A stretch of 31,500 nucleotides of DNA, from positions 1 through 31,500 of IMG/VR virus record IMGVR_UViG_3300027784_000017, one strand, 5' to 3'. Origin of the DNA: a virus. Both the position numbers and the translations under genes were made by a program. Numbering within the stretch: position 1 is the first letter of the stretch; each line of letters opens with the position of its first letter. This document shows positions 15,172 to 21,551 of the stretch, in pieces. The notes below the pieces were generated by a model that saw only the letters and a program-made list of their open reading frames with translations, had not been told where the DNA came from and made no database searches.

Positions 15172-15881
15172 CCCAGCACCTCCTCCATCTCGTAAGTGAG
15201 TTCGCCCTCGTCGAGTTGCTTCTGAAAGTCGGCGATCTCCTGCCGGATGATCTTGTCCCGGGACTCGGAGAGGTCTGCCTTGTGACGGATCTCCTCGTAC
15301 CGCTCGTCCAAGTCAAACAGGGAGCAGTACGTTAGCATGAGTGCCGTGCGCATTTTGAACTTGAGTGCGTCCCTGACGTCATTCCGGAAGTCCTTCACGT
15401 TGTCCCACACGAAGGAGTCTATGTAAGCCTCGCGTATGTCCTCGTGGGTCACGCCCTCGCTGTCTAGAAACTCCTCCGCGAGTTCCCTGAGATAGTCCTT
15501 GTGCTCCCGGTTCTGCTGCCTTGCCCGTTTGTACATCTCCGTGTCCGCGATGTCCGTGTCCTCGACTGACCTGAACAGGCGGATGACGCGACTATGGAGA
15601 CGGCGCTCAGCCGCCTCCGTGGTCTCGTCCTCGTGCTCAGGGTAGACGTCGAAACTCGTCGTGACGCTGCTTGAGAATATGTCGTCCCTCGGACCTTGCA
15701 CGACCTTGAGCTCCATGCTCAGGTGCTTGTTCTGTACGTGGATCCGGTCGAGCCGGAGCACGACCTCGATGTCGTCATACTTGAAGATCGTCCACGCGGC
15801 GCGCCACAGTTTCGGGTTGAGGTAGTTGTTCAGGATGAAGTCGAAATTGATGTCGTACACCTTGTGCGCGAGTGCATTCAT
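15168..15881 (-). CDS. Large protein of unknown function
   Basis: 237 residues, ATG overlapping the upstream stop (TGAATG). The N-terminal half is predicted to be beta-rich (FKYDDIEVVLRLDRIHVQN, LSMELKVVQGPRDD); the C-terminal half is helical and highly charged with two coiled-coil-like stretches (EMYKRARQQNREHKDYLREL and SRDKIIRQEIADFQKQLDEG). I see no catalytic motif. It is the largest unassigned protein of the proximal early region. Confidence 0.65.
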   Translation of the reverse strand: MNALAHKVYDINFDFILNNYLNPKLWRAAWTIFKYDDIEVVLRLDRIHVQNKHLSMELKVVQGPRDDIFSSSVTTSFDVYPEHEDETTEAAERRLHSRVIRLFRSVEDTDIADTEMYKRARQQNREHKDYLRELAEEFLDSEGVTHEDIREAYIDSFVWDNVKDFRNDVRDALKFKMRTALMLTYCSLFDLDERYEEIRHKADLSESRDKIIRQEIADFQKQLDEGELTYEMEEVLG

Positions 15882-16225
15882 TCCTTATCCTCGACCCCCT
15901 CCGCCTTGTTCAGGGCCGTGACGTACGTGGTCTCCTCGCTAATGATCGTGAAGGGCTCCATGTCGAGTCCGTCCCTGAAACGCTTCTCCACCTCTTTGAC
16001 GACCTGACGCGGAGTTTTTGAGGGGTCCTCGGGGTCGCCCTGCGAGACGAGGATCAGAATGATCCGGTGGGAGTCTTCGTGCTCGCCTGTCTTGACCCCG
16101 CAGACCTCGTAATCGGTGTCCTCGATAAGCGAGTCAAATGCGTCCTCGTTGTTGTGCTTGTCGAGTTGCTCCTTGGGACCCAAATCATAGTTCCGGCTGT
16201 ATTGCGTAACGTCTTTTGTTGCCAA
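15878..16225 (-). CDS. Small protein of unknown function
   Basis: 115 residues from a TTG whose AAGGAG box lies nine bases upstream. The nearer ATG (ending at 16234) abuts the box and is less likely to be used. The protein is acidic. Its middle (DTDYEVCGVKTGEHEDSHR then IILILVSQGD) suggests a small alpha-beta fold, and the end is EETTYVTALNKAEGVEDKE. No family recognised. The stop overlaps the next gene. Confidence 0.6.
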   Translation of the reverse strand: MATKDVTQYSRNYDLGPKEQLDKHNNEDAFDSLIEDTDYEVCGVKTGEHEDSHRIILILVSQGDPEDPSKTPRQVVKEVEKRFRDGLDMEPFTIISEETTYVTALNKAEGVEDKE

Positions 16226-16244
16226 TGAAACCATCTCCTTTAGA

Positions 16245-16595
16245 TTATAGTTTTTTGTTCCTATGACGCTTGAGTCTCTTGCCCTGCTTCTCGTGAAGTA
16301 GAAGAATGTACGCGTTGAAGAATGCATGGTCGAGATGGGGCATCCCGCTCTCGGGATCCGTGATCTCGCCGTCCTGCCATGCAAGCAGGTGCCGATACAG
16401 GGCGCCGAGATAGGTGTCCGGCTGCCCGAGTTCGTACGTGGGTCCGTGCTCGACCCCATACTTATTGAGCCCGTACCTTAAGGTTTCGCCTAGTGACTTC
16501 ATAGCCACGGGGTCGATAAGTTGCATGGGCGGCTTGTCGAGCGTGCTCTTGTGGTCGTAGTCCATGTGCTCCTTGCTGCTTTTCGTCTTGCTCAT
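16245..16595 (-). CDS. mazZ: MazZ-like dATP/dGTP diphosphohydrolase (MazG fold)
   Basis: 116 residues. The motif order LIDPVAMKSLGETLRYGLNK, then YLGALYRHLLAWQDGE, then DPESGMPHLDHAFFNAYILL is that of the dGTP/dATP diphosphohydrolase N-terminal family (MazG-like all-helical fold). In Z-DNA phages such as Acinetobacter phage SH-Ab 15497 this enzyme (MazZ) cuts dGTP to dGMP, the substrate of PurZ. Glutamates and aspartates in ITDPESG and HLDHA would hold the magnesium ion. The ATG has AGGAGG six bases upstream. It lies about 10 kb from the PurZ-like gene but on the same strand. It could be a general phage nucleotide hydrolase. Confidence 0.75.
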   Translation of the reverse strand: MSKTKSSKEHMDYDHKSTLDKPPMQLIDPVAMKSLGETLRYGLNKYGVEHGPTYELGQPDTYLGALYRHLLAWQDGEITDPESGMPHLDHAFFNAYILLLHEKQGKRLKRHRNKKL

Positions 16596-16608
16596 TTCAT
16601 GCCTCCTT

Positions 16609-16818
16609 TCAGAACATAGTCTTGAGCCCGTGCTCGGACTCGTAGAATTGGAAGATCTGCTCACGCGTGACGCCGCGAATGCGCAGGCCGTCGTGTCCGT
16701 TCACAGTCATGTGGACGTCGTACGCGCCCGGTACCTGCACGGACTCCGAGATCTTGAGGACCTTGTCCGTGACCTCCTGCGTGTCCGGTACCGCGGTCTT
16801 GTAGAGTGCGCGCCACAT
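16609..16818 (-). CDS. Small protein of unknown function, start uncertain
   Basis: 69 residues from the ATG at 16818, which has no clear ribosome binding site. Codon use looks like phage coding sequence and remains coding-like about 13 codons further upstream, so the true start may be a rare codon or a diverged site. The protein reads DTQEVTDKVLKISESVQVPG followed by a short DVHMTVNGHDGLRIRGVT and a helix REQIFQFYESEHGL. This is a plausible small fold, family unknown. Confidence 0.45.
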   Translation of the reverse strand: MWRALYKTAVPDTQEVTDKVLKISESVQVPGAYDVHMTVNGHDGLRIRGVTREQIFQFYESEHGLKTMF

Positions 16819-16866
16819 AGTGACGTCGTCCCGCTCGAAATAGTGCGGGGAGTCAACCCTCCGCAG

Positions 16867-16889
16867 ACGCCCGCGGGATCCGCGGGCGT
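16867..16889. other. Perfect 10-bp GC-rich hairpin with three-base loop
   Basis: ACGCCCGCGG / CCGCGGGCGT with GAT between, followed on the plus strand by only two further T. It lies in a 190-base gap (16819-17008) with no convincing gene, in front of the small gene that ends at 16609. It could end or process transcripts or control translation. The short U-tract argues against a strong terminator. Confidence 0.55.
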
Positions 16890-17008
16890 TTCGGCTTCTC
16901 GAATGTGTCTCCTTTGCTCTCCCTTGGCGTCTGAATAGTGGGTCGGTGCGTACATGTTCGTACACGGAAAAACGGGCGCGGAGAGCAAGCGAGACCGTCT
17001 CCGTGGCC

Positions 17009-17275
17009 TCAGAAGTCCTCGTGTCGGATCACACATCCGCCCCGCCACGTGCCGACGATCTTCACGTCCGGGCCCCAGTCGTCCCGGGCCTCCTGTACGC
17101 TCCCGTACTCGGAATAAGCCTCGTTGATCGCCGTCGCGTCGAACTCGCGTTCAATACCGGTAAAGTTCTCCTGCTCCCGAATGTTATCGAAGATCTTGTC
17201 GGCCGCCTGTGCGGAGAAGTCCGTCTCGCATAGGAGCCGGCCCACGAAAATGCCTGGTGACATGCGTGCCTTCAT
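17009..17275 (-). CDS. Small protein of unknown function
   Basis: 88 residues, ATG with GGGAGG upstream at about seven bases. The protein has SPGIFVGRLLCETDFSAQAA, an acidic middle and a C-terminal WGPDVKIVGTWRGGCVIRHE. No recognised family, membrane segment or zinc motif. It sits one base from the next gene, in the first part of the promoter-proximal early operon. Confidence 0.6.
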   Translation of the reverse strand: MKARMSPGIFVGRLLCETDFSAQAADKIFDNIREQENFTGIEREFDATAINEAYSEYGSVQEARDDWGPDVKIVGTWRGGCVIRHEDF

Positions 17276-17276
17276 A

Positions 17277-17471
17277 CTAGTTCCTCCCTTCTCCGAAAAT
17301 AAAGTGGTTCGGTACCCTGTGCTGCTTCGCGTAGAGTGTCGCGTCCTCCTCGGTGCGGAAGTACAGGGGCTCCTCGGTGTCCAAGTTGAACAGGCACCAC
17401 AGGCCCTCGTCGTCCGCCTCCGCCTCGAGGATCTCGCCGAGCGAGAGTGGGCGCACCTTCTTAGCCATCAT
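17277..17471 (-). CDS. Small acidic protein of unknown function
   Basis: 64 residues (63 if the second ATG is used). The sequence has LSLGEILEAEADDEGLWCLF then EEPLYFRTEEDATLYAKQHR, consistent with a small alpha-beta protein. It lies one base after the stop of the upstream gene, and its weak GGGG box suggests translational coupling. Function unknown. Confidence 0.6.
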   Translation of the reverse strand: MMAKKVRPLSLGEILEAEADDEGLWCLFNLDTEEPLYFRTEEDATLYAKQHRVPNHFIFGEGRN

Positions 17472-17472
17472 T

Positions 17473-17670
17473 CTACCCCTTCCGCCTGTAAGTGACTGTG
17501 ACGTCGTCCGGGCCGACCTCGAACTGAATGGTGCCGTCCGTGTAGGTCGGCTCCCACTCGGCCGTGACGCCGATGGGGTGGTCGTGCAACTTCTCCGCGA
17601 TGTCGAGCATGTTCACGCGGTCTTCTGCGTTGCGGACGCACTTGAGCGCGTTCTGCGTGATCGTGATCAT
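17473..17670 (-). CDS. First small gene of the main leftward early operon
   Basis: 65 residues starting at the ATG at 17670, seven bases after AGGAGG. An upstream extension of the frame (to 17796) has non-coding-like composition and was left out. The protein starts MITITQNALKCVRNAEDRVN and has strands WEPTYTDGTIQFEVGPDDVT, fitting a small alpha-beta fold. It follows the consensus promoter at 17914-17943 with a leader of about 240 bases. Role unknown; the first gene of an early operon is often host-directed. Confidence 0.65.
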   Translation of the reverse strand: MITITQNALKCVRNAEDRVNMLDIAEKLHDHPIGVTAEWEPTYTDGTIQFEVGPDDVTVTYRRKG

Positions 17671-17913
17671 AACATTTCCTCCTTTGGGTTTTGGATTATC
17701 GACGCTTTCAGAAGTCCGGGAGGTCCGGGCCCCTGAAGCCGCCGACAATGTGCGTCCTTGGCTTGCCGGTTCAGATCTCCGGCGTCTCCGATCCATCTCG
17801 TGAACGCTCTCGGCCGGGTCGGTGGCCTGTCCTCGATGTGCCTAGAGTGGGGCGCGTCCTCGTTTGGGTGTCTAATGGGGGTATGTCCAAGACCGGGGGC
17901 TAACTTTACTTTT
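17671..17913 (-). other. Long 5' leader of the early operon
   Basis: About 240 bases lie between the -10 box and the first gene. The segment is GC-rich with G- and C-runs, and I find no open frame with a ribosome binding site. Short complementary blocks around 17695-17735 could fold. I do not recognise a riboswitch class or a clear terminator with a U-tract. Confidence 0.4.
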
Positions 17914-17943
17914 ATTATAACATGTCGGTACACGTTATGTCAA
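17914..17943 (-). promoter_or_regulatory. Strong sigma-A-like leftward early promoter
   Basis: On the minus strand: TTGACA at 17943-17938, an 18-base spacer and TATAAT at 17919-17914, with TG one base before the -10 (extended -10). All twelve positions match consensus. The spacer contains ACATGT and ACACGT half-palindromes. The AACCACATA repeat cluster begins 37 bases upstream, so a protein bound there could activate or repress this promoter. Confidence 0.9.
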
Positions 17944-17979
17944 GCACGAACTTTATGAAAATGTTCCCTGCCCTCGGAG

Positions 17980-18326
17980 AACCACAGCAACCACATATGT
18001 GGTTGTCGCGAGCGCAGATCTCCGAACCCCCTATTCGAGGCAGAACCACATACGAACCACATATGATCTGAGCGAGGCCCAGCACGGGGCTGAAGGAAGC
18101 GCCGAAGAGGGCGCGAACCACATACTCAGAACCACACATGTTCTCGAAAGTATGTGGTTGAGACCCTCTCCAGAGCTTAACGACGCCGCCTTGCGTATGT
18201 GGTTGAAAGTCCGGACACCCCGGGGGTGGACGACGGAGAACCACATAGTGGTGTCTCCCGTCTGTCCCAATGCCCCGCGGGACCCGAGAACCACACATCA
18301 ACCACATGTGGTTCCGAACCCCATAT
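17980..18326. repeat. Cluster of AACCACATA sites and palindromes: candidate origin or operator array
   Basis: The 9-mer AACCACATA, or a one-mismatch form, occurs on one strand or the other at 17989, 18044, 18055, 18116, 18130, 18239, 18289, 18300 and 18317, and as its complement at 17996, 18151, 18196 and 18305. Two places form palindromes: CAACCACATATGTGGTTG (17988-18005) and AACCACATGTGGTT (18300-18313). The pair at 18044/18055 is spaced 11 bases, one helical turn. A weaker copy starts at 17980. No gene is supported here. Such arrays bind initiator proteins or repressors. The place beside the main early promoter, upstream of all replication genes, fits either an origin or a master operator. 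Confidence 0.85.
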
Positions 18327-18336
18327 CTGTGTTTCA

Positions 18337-19098
18337 TTAGTCCGGCTTGTGGGTGGTGCAATAGACCTGCGTGGTCCTTAACTTCTCCCGGAACGTGTCC
18401 GGTGCGTTGTCCCGCTTCCACGTGTAGGGCTTGCCGCGCGGGGAGTCCGGTCCCGGTACTGCGTGGAGTTTCTTCGGATCGTCCTCGCCGCACACTATGC
18501 AGTTGTGATCCATGAGCCATGCGTCGTAGATCCTGTCGTTCTCCTCGCGCCTGCTCTGCTCCCGGGCCTTGCGTTTGTTCTGCTCCTTCTCCATGTTCTT
18601 GGCCTGTTCGGCGTGGTTGACGTCTCCCCGCTGCCAAAGCAGGCAGGAGGTGCACAGGGCCTCGCCGTTCACGATGTTGTAGGAGCCGGGAGCCGGGTCG
18701 GCCCAGGGGTCCCAGCGCTTGCCGCACTTCGAGCAGATCATGGGTGCGGGCGTGGCTATGCCGTAGTCCTCGTGGATCTCGAGCCTCGCCTTCTCCGCAC
18801 ACTTCTCGCATAGGATCGGCGGGCGGGAGTCGTAGTCGTACTTGTCCCTGTGCATGATGAGTGCGCCCTCGACGTCCCTTATGAAGGCGCGGGGATCCTC
18901 GTGCTTGCTTGCGAGTTCCTTCAGGAAGTATTGGTCGCTCTTGAGCTCGTCATTGATCGCGGGCCTCAGGTAGAGCAACTTCCTGTGCTTCCGTGAGTCC
19001 TCGAGAGGGTGTCCGGGGTTCTCACATGCGGCGTACTCGAGCCAGTCTCGGAGAGCCTCCCGGACCTCCTTCTGTGTAAGTCTTCGTTTATGCGTCAT
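18337..19098 (-). CDS. Multi-zinc-finger protein of unknown function
   Basis: 253 residues, ATG overlapping the previous stop (ATGA). Zinc-type pairs: CEKC near residue 97, CSKCG near 122, CTSC near 149, CIVCG near 200 and C..H (YCTTHKP) at the end. A long charged helix (AKNMEKEQNKRKAREQSRRE) lies between the third and fourth. The last pair with LHAVPGPD and the final C..H resembles a degenerate HNH-like zinc fold, but the second catalytic histidine pattern is not clear. It is the gene next to the AACCACATA cluster, so it is one candidate for its DNA-binding partner; that is inference. Confidence 0.6.
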   Translation of the reverse strand: MTHKRRLTQKEVREALRDWLEYAACENPGHPLEDSRKHRKLLYLRPAINDELKSDQYFLKELASKHEDPRAFIRDVEGALIMHRDKYDYDSRPPILCEKCAEKARLEIHEDYGIATPAPMICSKCGKRWDPWADPAPGSYNIVNGEALCTSCLLWQRGDVNHAEQAKNMEKEQNKRKAREQSRREENDRIYDAWLMDHNCIVCGEDDPKKLHAVPGPDSPRGKPYTWKRDNAPDTFREKLRTTQVYCTTHKPD

Positions 19099-19247
19099 TT
19101 GCGTCTCCTCCCCCTCTTGCCGAGGTGCTTGAAATACTCGACCTGCCTGAGTCTCGTCTTGGCCTGCCTCTTGGTGTGATAGGGTCCACCCAGCGGTTTG
19201 CCTTGCTCCGAGTACACCTTCCAGCCCTTCTTAGTCTTTCTGATCAT
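19095..19247 (-). CDS. Small basic protein, KGWKVYSEQGKPLGGPY type
   Basis: 50 residues. The sequence starts MIRKTKKGWKVYSEQGKPLG, then GGPYHTKRQAKTRLRQVEYF and a very basic end. Short proteins of this pattern (VYS..GK.LGGPY.T...A..RLRQVE.F) recur in many phages. They have no proven function, but a nucleic-acid-binding role is likely from the charge. The stop overlaps the ATG of the next gene and the start lies inside the RHH gene. Confidence 0.75.
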   Translation of the reverse strand: MIRKTKKGWKVYSEQGKPLGGPYHTKRQAKTRLRQVEYFKHLGKRGRRRK

Positions 19248-19419
19248 CGGTCTTCGCCTCCTTCTTCTCGTCTTCGTAACCCTTGTGATCCTGCACGTAC
19301 TGCATGAGCAGGTTCCGAGTCAGCGCAGAGAGGTTCAGGGACCTCTTGTCTGCGAAGTCGAGTATCGCCTGCTTGTCCTCGGCCGCCATGCGTACCGTGA
19401 GTTTTTCCGTCTTGTCCAT
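19231..19419 (-). CDS. Ribbon-helix-helix type regulator
   Basis: 62 residues from an ATG eight bases after AGGAGG. The first 47 residues read KTEKLTVRMAAEDKQAILDF followed by NLSALTRNLLMQYVQDH. This is a short strand plus two helices, typical of the CopG/Arc ribbon-helix-helix fold, with an acidic tail. It is the first gene behind the promoter at 19441-19470, with a leader of only about 15 bases, so it may repress its own promoter or the neighbouring late promoter. It is also a candidate binder of the AACCACATA array. Confidence 0.75.
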   Translation of the reverse strand: MDKTEKLTVRMAAEDKQAILDFADKRSLNLSALTRNLLMQYVQDHKGYEDEKKEAKTDDQKD

Positions 19420-19440
19420 TTGTCTCACCTCCTCGGGTTC

Positions 19441-19470
19441 ATTGTACCACGGAGGGGGGTCCGTAGTCAA
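19441..19470 (-). promoter_or_regulatory. Leftward promoter with an operator-like inverted repeat in its spacer
   Basis: On the minus strand: TTGACT at 19470-19465, an 18-base spacer and TACAAT at 19446-19441. The spacer contains ACGGA-N6-TCCGT (19449-19464), the N6 being a G/C run. A repressor bound there would block polymerase. The start point falls just before the RHH gene, which suits autoregulation. Confidence 0.8.
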
Positions 19471-19504
19471 GCGTACGTACATGTTCATAAGGGGTTCGGT
19501 TCGT

Positions 19505-19534
19505 TTGGAGTCAAGGCGAGTTTCGTGTTATAAT
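19505..19534 (+). promoter_or_regulatory. Rightward promoter for packaging and structural genes
   Basis: TATAAT at 19529-19534 with TG one base upstream (extended -10), and TTGGAG at 19505-19510 with an 18-base spacer. The -35 is weaker than in the leftward promoters, which suits a late or activated promoter. It points at the terminase genes 250 bases downstream and diverges from the promoter at 19441-19470. Confidence 0.75.
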
Positions 19535-19786
19535 GGAACTGAAGTCGAAGGTAACATTTGCATCATATGTATACGCACGCGTTTCGTGAACATCGACACA
19601 CTACTACCCGGCCCGGCGGATCTTCTGACAGGTTTTGCTGGGCCTTCTCCGTTCCGGGACTCCGTTGCCTGATGTCCGAGAGGCCGCGGAAGGCATCTCT
19701 TTTTGTCTCCGTTGGCGCGGCGGGCATCGACAAGGGTGCACACACCCGGACACGTAAAGACGCAAAGAGGGAGGAAGCGAGAGGCC
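19535..19786 (+). other. Untranslated leader before the terminase genes
   Basis: About 250 bases with no frame carrying a ribosome binding site. It contains a terminator-like hairpin at 19678-19704, described separately, and ends in a GAGGGAGG stretch before the small terminase gene. A leader of this length before late genes is a usual site for antitermination; no cos- or pac-like site can be named from the sequence. Confidence 0.45.
19678..19704 (+). terminator. Attenuator-like terminator in the late leader
   Basis: GAGA-G-GCC, a six-base loop GCGGAA, then GGC-A-TCTC and five T: a 4-bp and a 3-bp stem separated by one mismatch, with a U-tract. It lies about 140 bases downstream of the predicted start point and 80 bases before terS. 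It could hold back late transcription until a phage factor permits readthrough. Confidence 0.55.
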
Positions 19787-20320
19787 ATGGGAACACCGAT
19801 GAAGTTCGAGACTCCGGAAGATCTGGAGGACGCGATAACCGATTACCTTGAATGGGTAAAGGAGCAGAACGAGCCGAGAGTGATGGAGTTCTGCAAGAAG
19901 TGCGGCAAGATCAGGAAGCGGGCGGACTCGAAATGCTGCGGGCTCGGATTTGAGCATAGGCTCGTCCACCCGGATCCCGCCGAGAAGATCAGGCCCACGT
20001 ATTACGGCTTCGCCGCTTGGGCCGGAACCACGCGCAAGACGCTGTGGGAGTACTCGAAGCGGGACGATTTCGCCAAGGTACTGGACTGGTTCAAGACGAT
20101 CCTGCAGGCTGACGTCGAGCAGATCCTCCTGAACCCGCACACCAAGAACGTACAGGGCGCCAAGTTCGTAGCGATCAACAACTATGGCTGGGCTGAACGT
20201 CAAGAGATCTCCGGAAAGGGCGGTGGTCCCGTTGAAGTCCGAGAAGCCCGAGACAAACTTGCAAGACTTATCCAGCGCAAGCGAGGGGGAGATCCGGAAG
20301 ACTCTGAAGGATCTGACTGA
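19787..20320 (+). CDS. terS: Terminase small subunit
   Basis: 177 residues from the ATG at 19787; GAGAGG is close upstream and GAGGGAGG slightly further. The N-terminus (ETPEDLEDAITDYLEWVKEQ), a four-cysteine zinc site (CKKCG...CCG) near residues 36-52, and a DNA-binding helix-turn-helix (GTTRKTLWEYSKRDDFAKVL) are the pattern of small terminase subunits that recognise phage DNA. KYMTP-type repeats of the fibre are absent. Position directly before TerL supports the call. TerL overlaps its 3' end by about 137 bases. Confidence 0.8.
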   Translation: MGTPMKFETPEDLEDAITDYLEWVKEQNEPRVMEFCKKCGKIRKRADSKCCGLGFEHRLVHPDPAEKIRPTYYGFAAWAGTTRKTLWEYSKRDDFAKVLDWFKTILQADVEQILLNPHTKNVQGAKFVAINNYGWAERQEISGKGGGPVEVREARDKLARLIQRKRGGDPEDSEGSD

Positions 20321-21551
20321 CAGCGAGGCGCTCGCCCTGATGTATGACTGGCCGCTTTGGGCACGGCCGAACCAACTGCCTCCGAAGACGTTCGGGACCA
20401 AGCACAACATTTGGATGATCCTAGCCGGACGCGGGTGGGGCAAGACGAGATCCGGAGCCGAGGCGATCAGGCAACTGGTGTACGAAGGCTACAAGCGGAT
20501 CGCACTGATCGGACCGACCCCCGCTGATGCCCGGGACTTCATGGTCGAGGGCGACGCCGGGATCCTGAGCGTATTCCCGCCCGACGAGAAGCCGTACTAC
20601 GAGCCGTCCAAGAGGCGGATCACGTTTCACACGGGCGCCGTCGCGACACTGTACTCAGGCTACAAGCCCGACCAACTCCGTGGGCCCTCGCACGACGCCT
20701 TTTGGGCCGACGAACTGGCATCATGGCAGTACCTTCAGGAGACTTGGGACATGCTCATGTTCGGCTGGAGGCTCGGATCCCCGCGCGGGGTCATAACCAC
20801 CACACCGAGGCCGCTGCCCCTAGTCAAGGAACTCAAGGATCGCAGGAACGCGGCGGTCACGGTCGGATCGAGTTTCGAGAACCGGGACAACCTAGCGCCC
20901 GAGTTCTTCGAGGCCATAGTCGACAGGTATCAGGGCACGAGGCTGGGCCGTCAGGAACTCTATGCGCAGATCCTAGACGACAACCCGCACGCACTGTGGG
21001 CGCGCAAGGACGTAGAAGGCGCCCGCGTAGACAAGGCCCCCGAGCTCAAGCGCATAGTCGTGGCCGTGGATCCGAACGCAAGCGACAACAAGGACAGCGA
21101 CGAGTGCGGGATCGTGGTCGCCGGCCTAGGCGTGGACGAGGTTTCGTACCTGCTCGAGGACGTATCCATGAACGGCACCCCGCAACAGTGGGGCAAGATG
21201 GCCGTGACGATGTATCGCAAGTACAAGGCGGACCGGATCGTCGCCGAGATCAACCAAGGCGGCAACATGGTCGAGCACGTGATACACACCGTCGATCCCG
21301 GCGCCGCGTATTCAGGAGTCAGGGCCAGCAAGGGCAAGATCGCCCGGGCTGAGCCAATAGCAGCACTTTACGAGCAAGGCAAGGTTAAGCACTTCGGCAA
21401 CTTCCCCGAACTGGAGGACGAACTCTGCGAATGGGAGCACGGCATGCCGTCCCCGAACCGGATGGACGCGCTGGTGTGGGCGATCACGGAATTGATGCTC
21501 GACGGAGTGCAGCCACTTAAATCAATTAGCAAAGCGAGGTTAGGATTGTGA
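20184..21551 (+). CDS. terL: Terminase large subunit
   Basis: 455 residues. The ATPase domain has LAGRGWGKTRSGAEA (Walker A), FWADELASW (Walker B with the catalytic Glu) and GVITTTPRP (coupling motif). The nuclease domain has VVAVDPNASD, AEINQGGNM and SPNRMDALVWA, the acidic residues of the RNase H-like fold. It cuts concatemers and drives DNA into the prohead at the portal. The start is uncertain: the ATG at 20184 lacks a good ribosome binding site, and another ATG at 20340 would lose only the poorly conserved N-terminus. Confidence 0.95.
   Translation: MAGLNVKRSPERAVVPLKSEKPETNLQDLSSASEGEIRKTLKDLTDSEALALMYDWPLWARPNQLPPKTFGTKHNIWMILAGRGWGKTRSGAEAIRQLVYEGYKRIALIGPTPADARDFMVEGDAGILSVFPPDEKPYYEPSKRRITFHTGAVATLYSGYKPDQLRGPSHDAFWADELASWQYLQETWDMLMFGWRLGSPRGVITTTPRPLPLVKELKDRRNAAVTVGSSFENRDNLAPEFFEAIVDRYQGTRLGRQELYAQILDDNPHALWARKDVEGARVDKAPELKRIVVAVDPNASDNKDSDECGIVVAGLGVDEVSYLLEDVSMNGTPQQWGKMAVTMYRKYKADRIVAEINQGGNMVEHVIHTVDPGAAYSGVRASKGKIARAEPIAALYEQGKVKHFGNFPELEDELCEWEHGMPSPNRMDALVWAITELMLDGVQPLKSISKARLGL

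Noticed and set aside
16609-16965. 118-residue version of the small gene ending at 16609
   Set aside because: The upstream part is arginine- and serine-rich with non-coding-like codons, spans the hairpin and has no ribosome binding site.
17671-17913. Riboswitch in the early leader
   Set aside because: No conserved riboswitch core that I recognise and no terminator or sequestered ribosome binding site that I could pair by eye.
17980-18326. CRISPR array
   Set aside because: The repeats are 9-mers in both orientations with irregular spacing; no constant-length spacers and no cas genes.
17915-18811. 298-residue open frame across the AACCACATA cluster
   Set aside because: It overlaps the zinc-finger gene in another frame, runs through the repeats and promoter, and has a composition unlike a protein.
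19604-20443. 279-residue open frame antisense to the terminase small subunit
   Set aside because: Opposite to well-supported terS and the terL start; no start signal and no family features.
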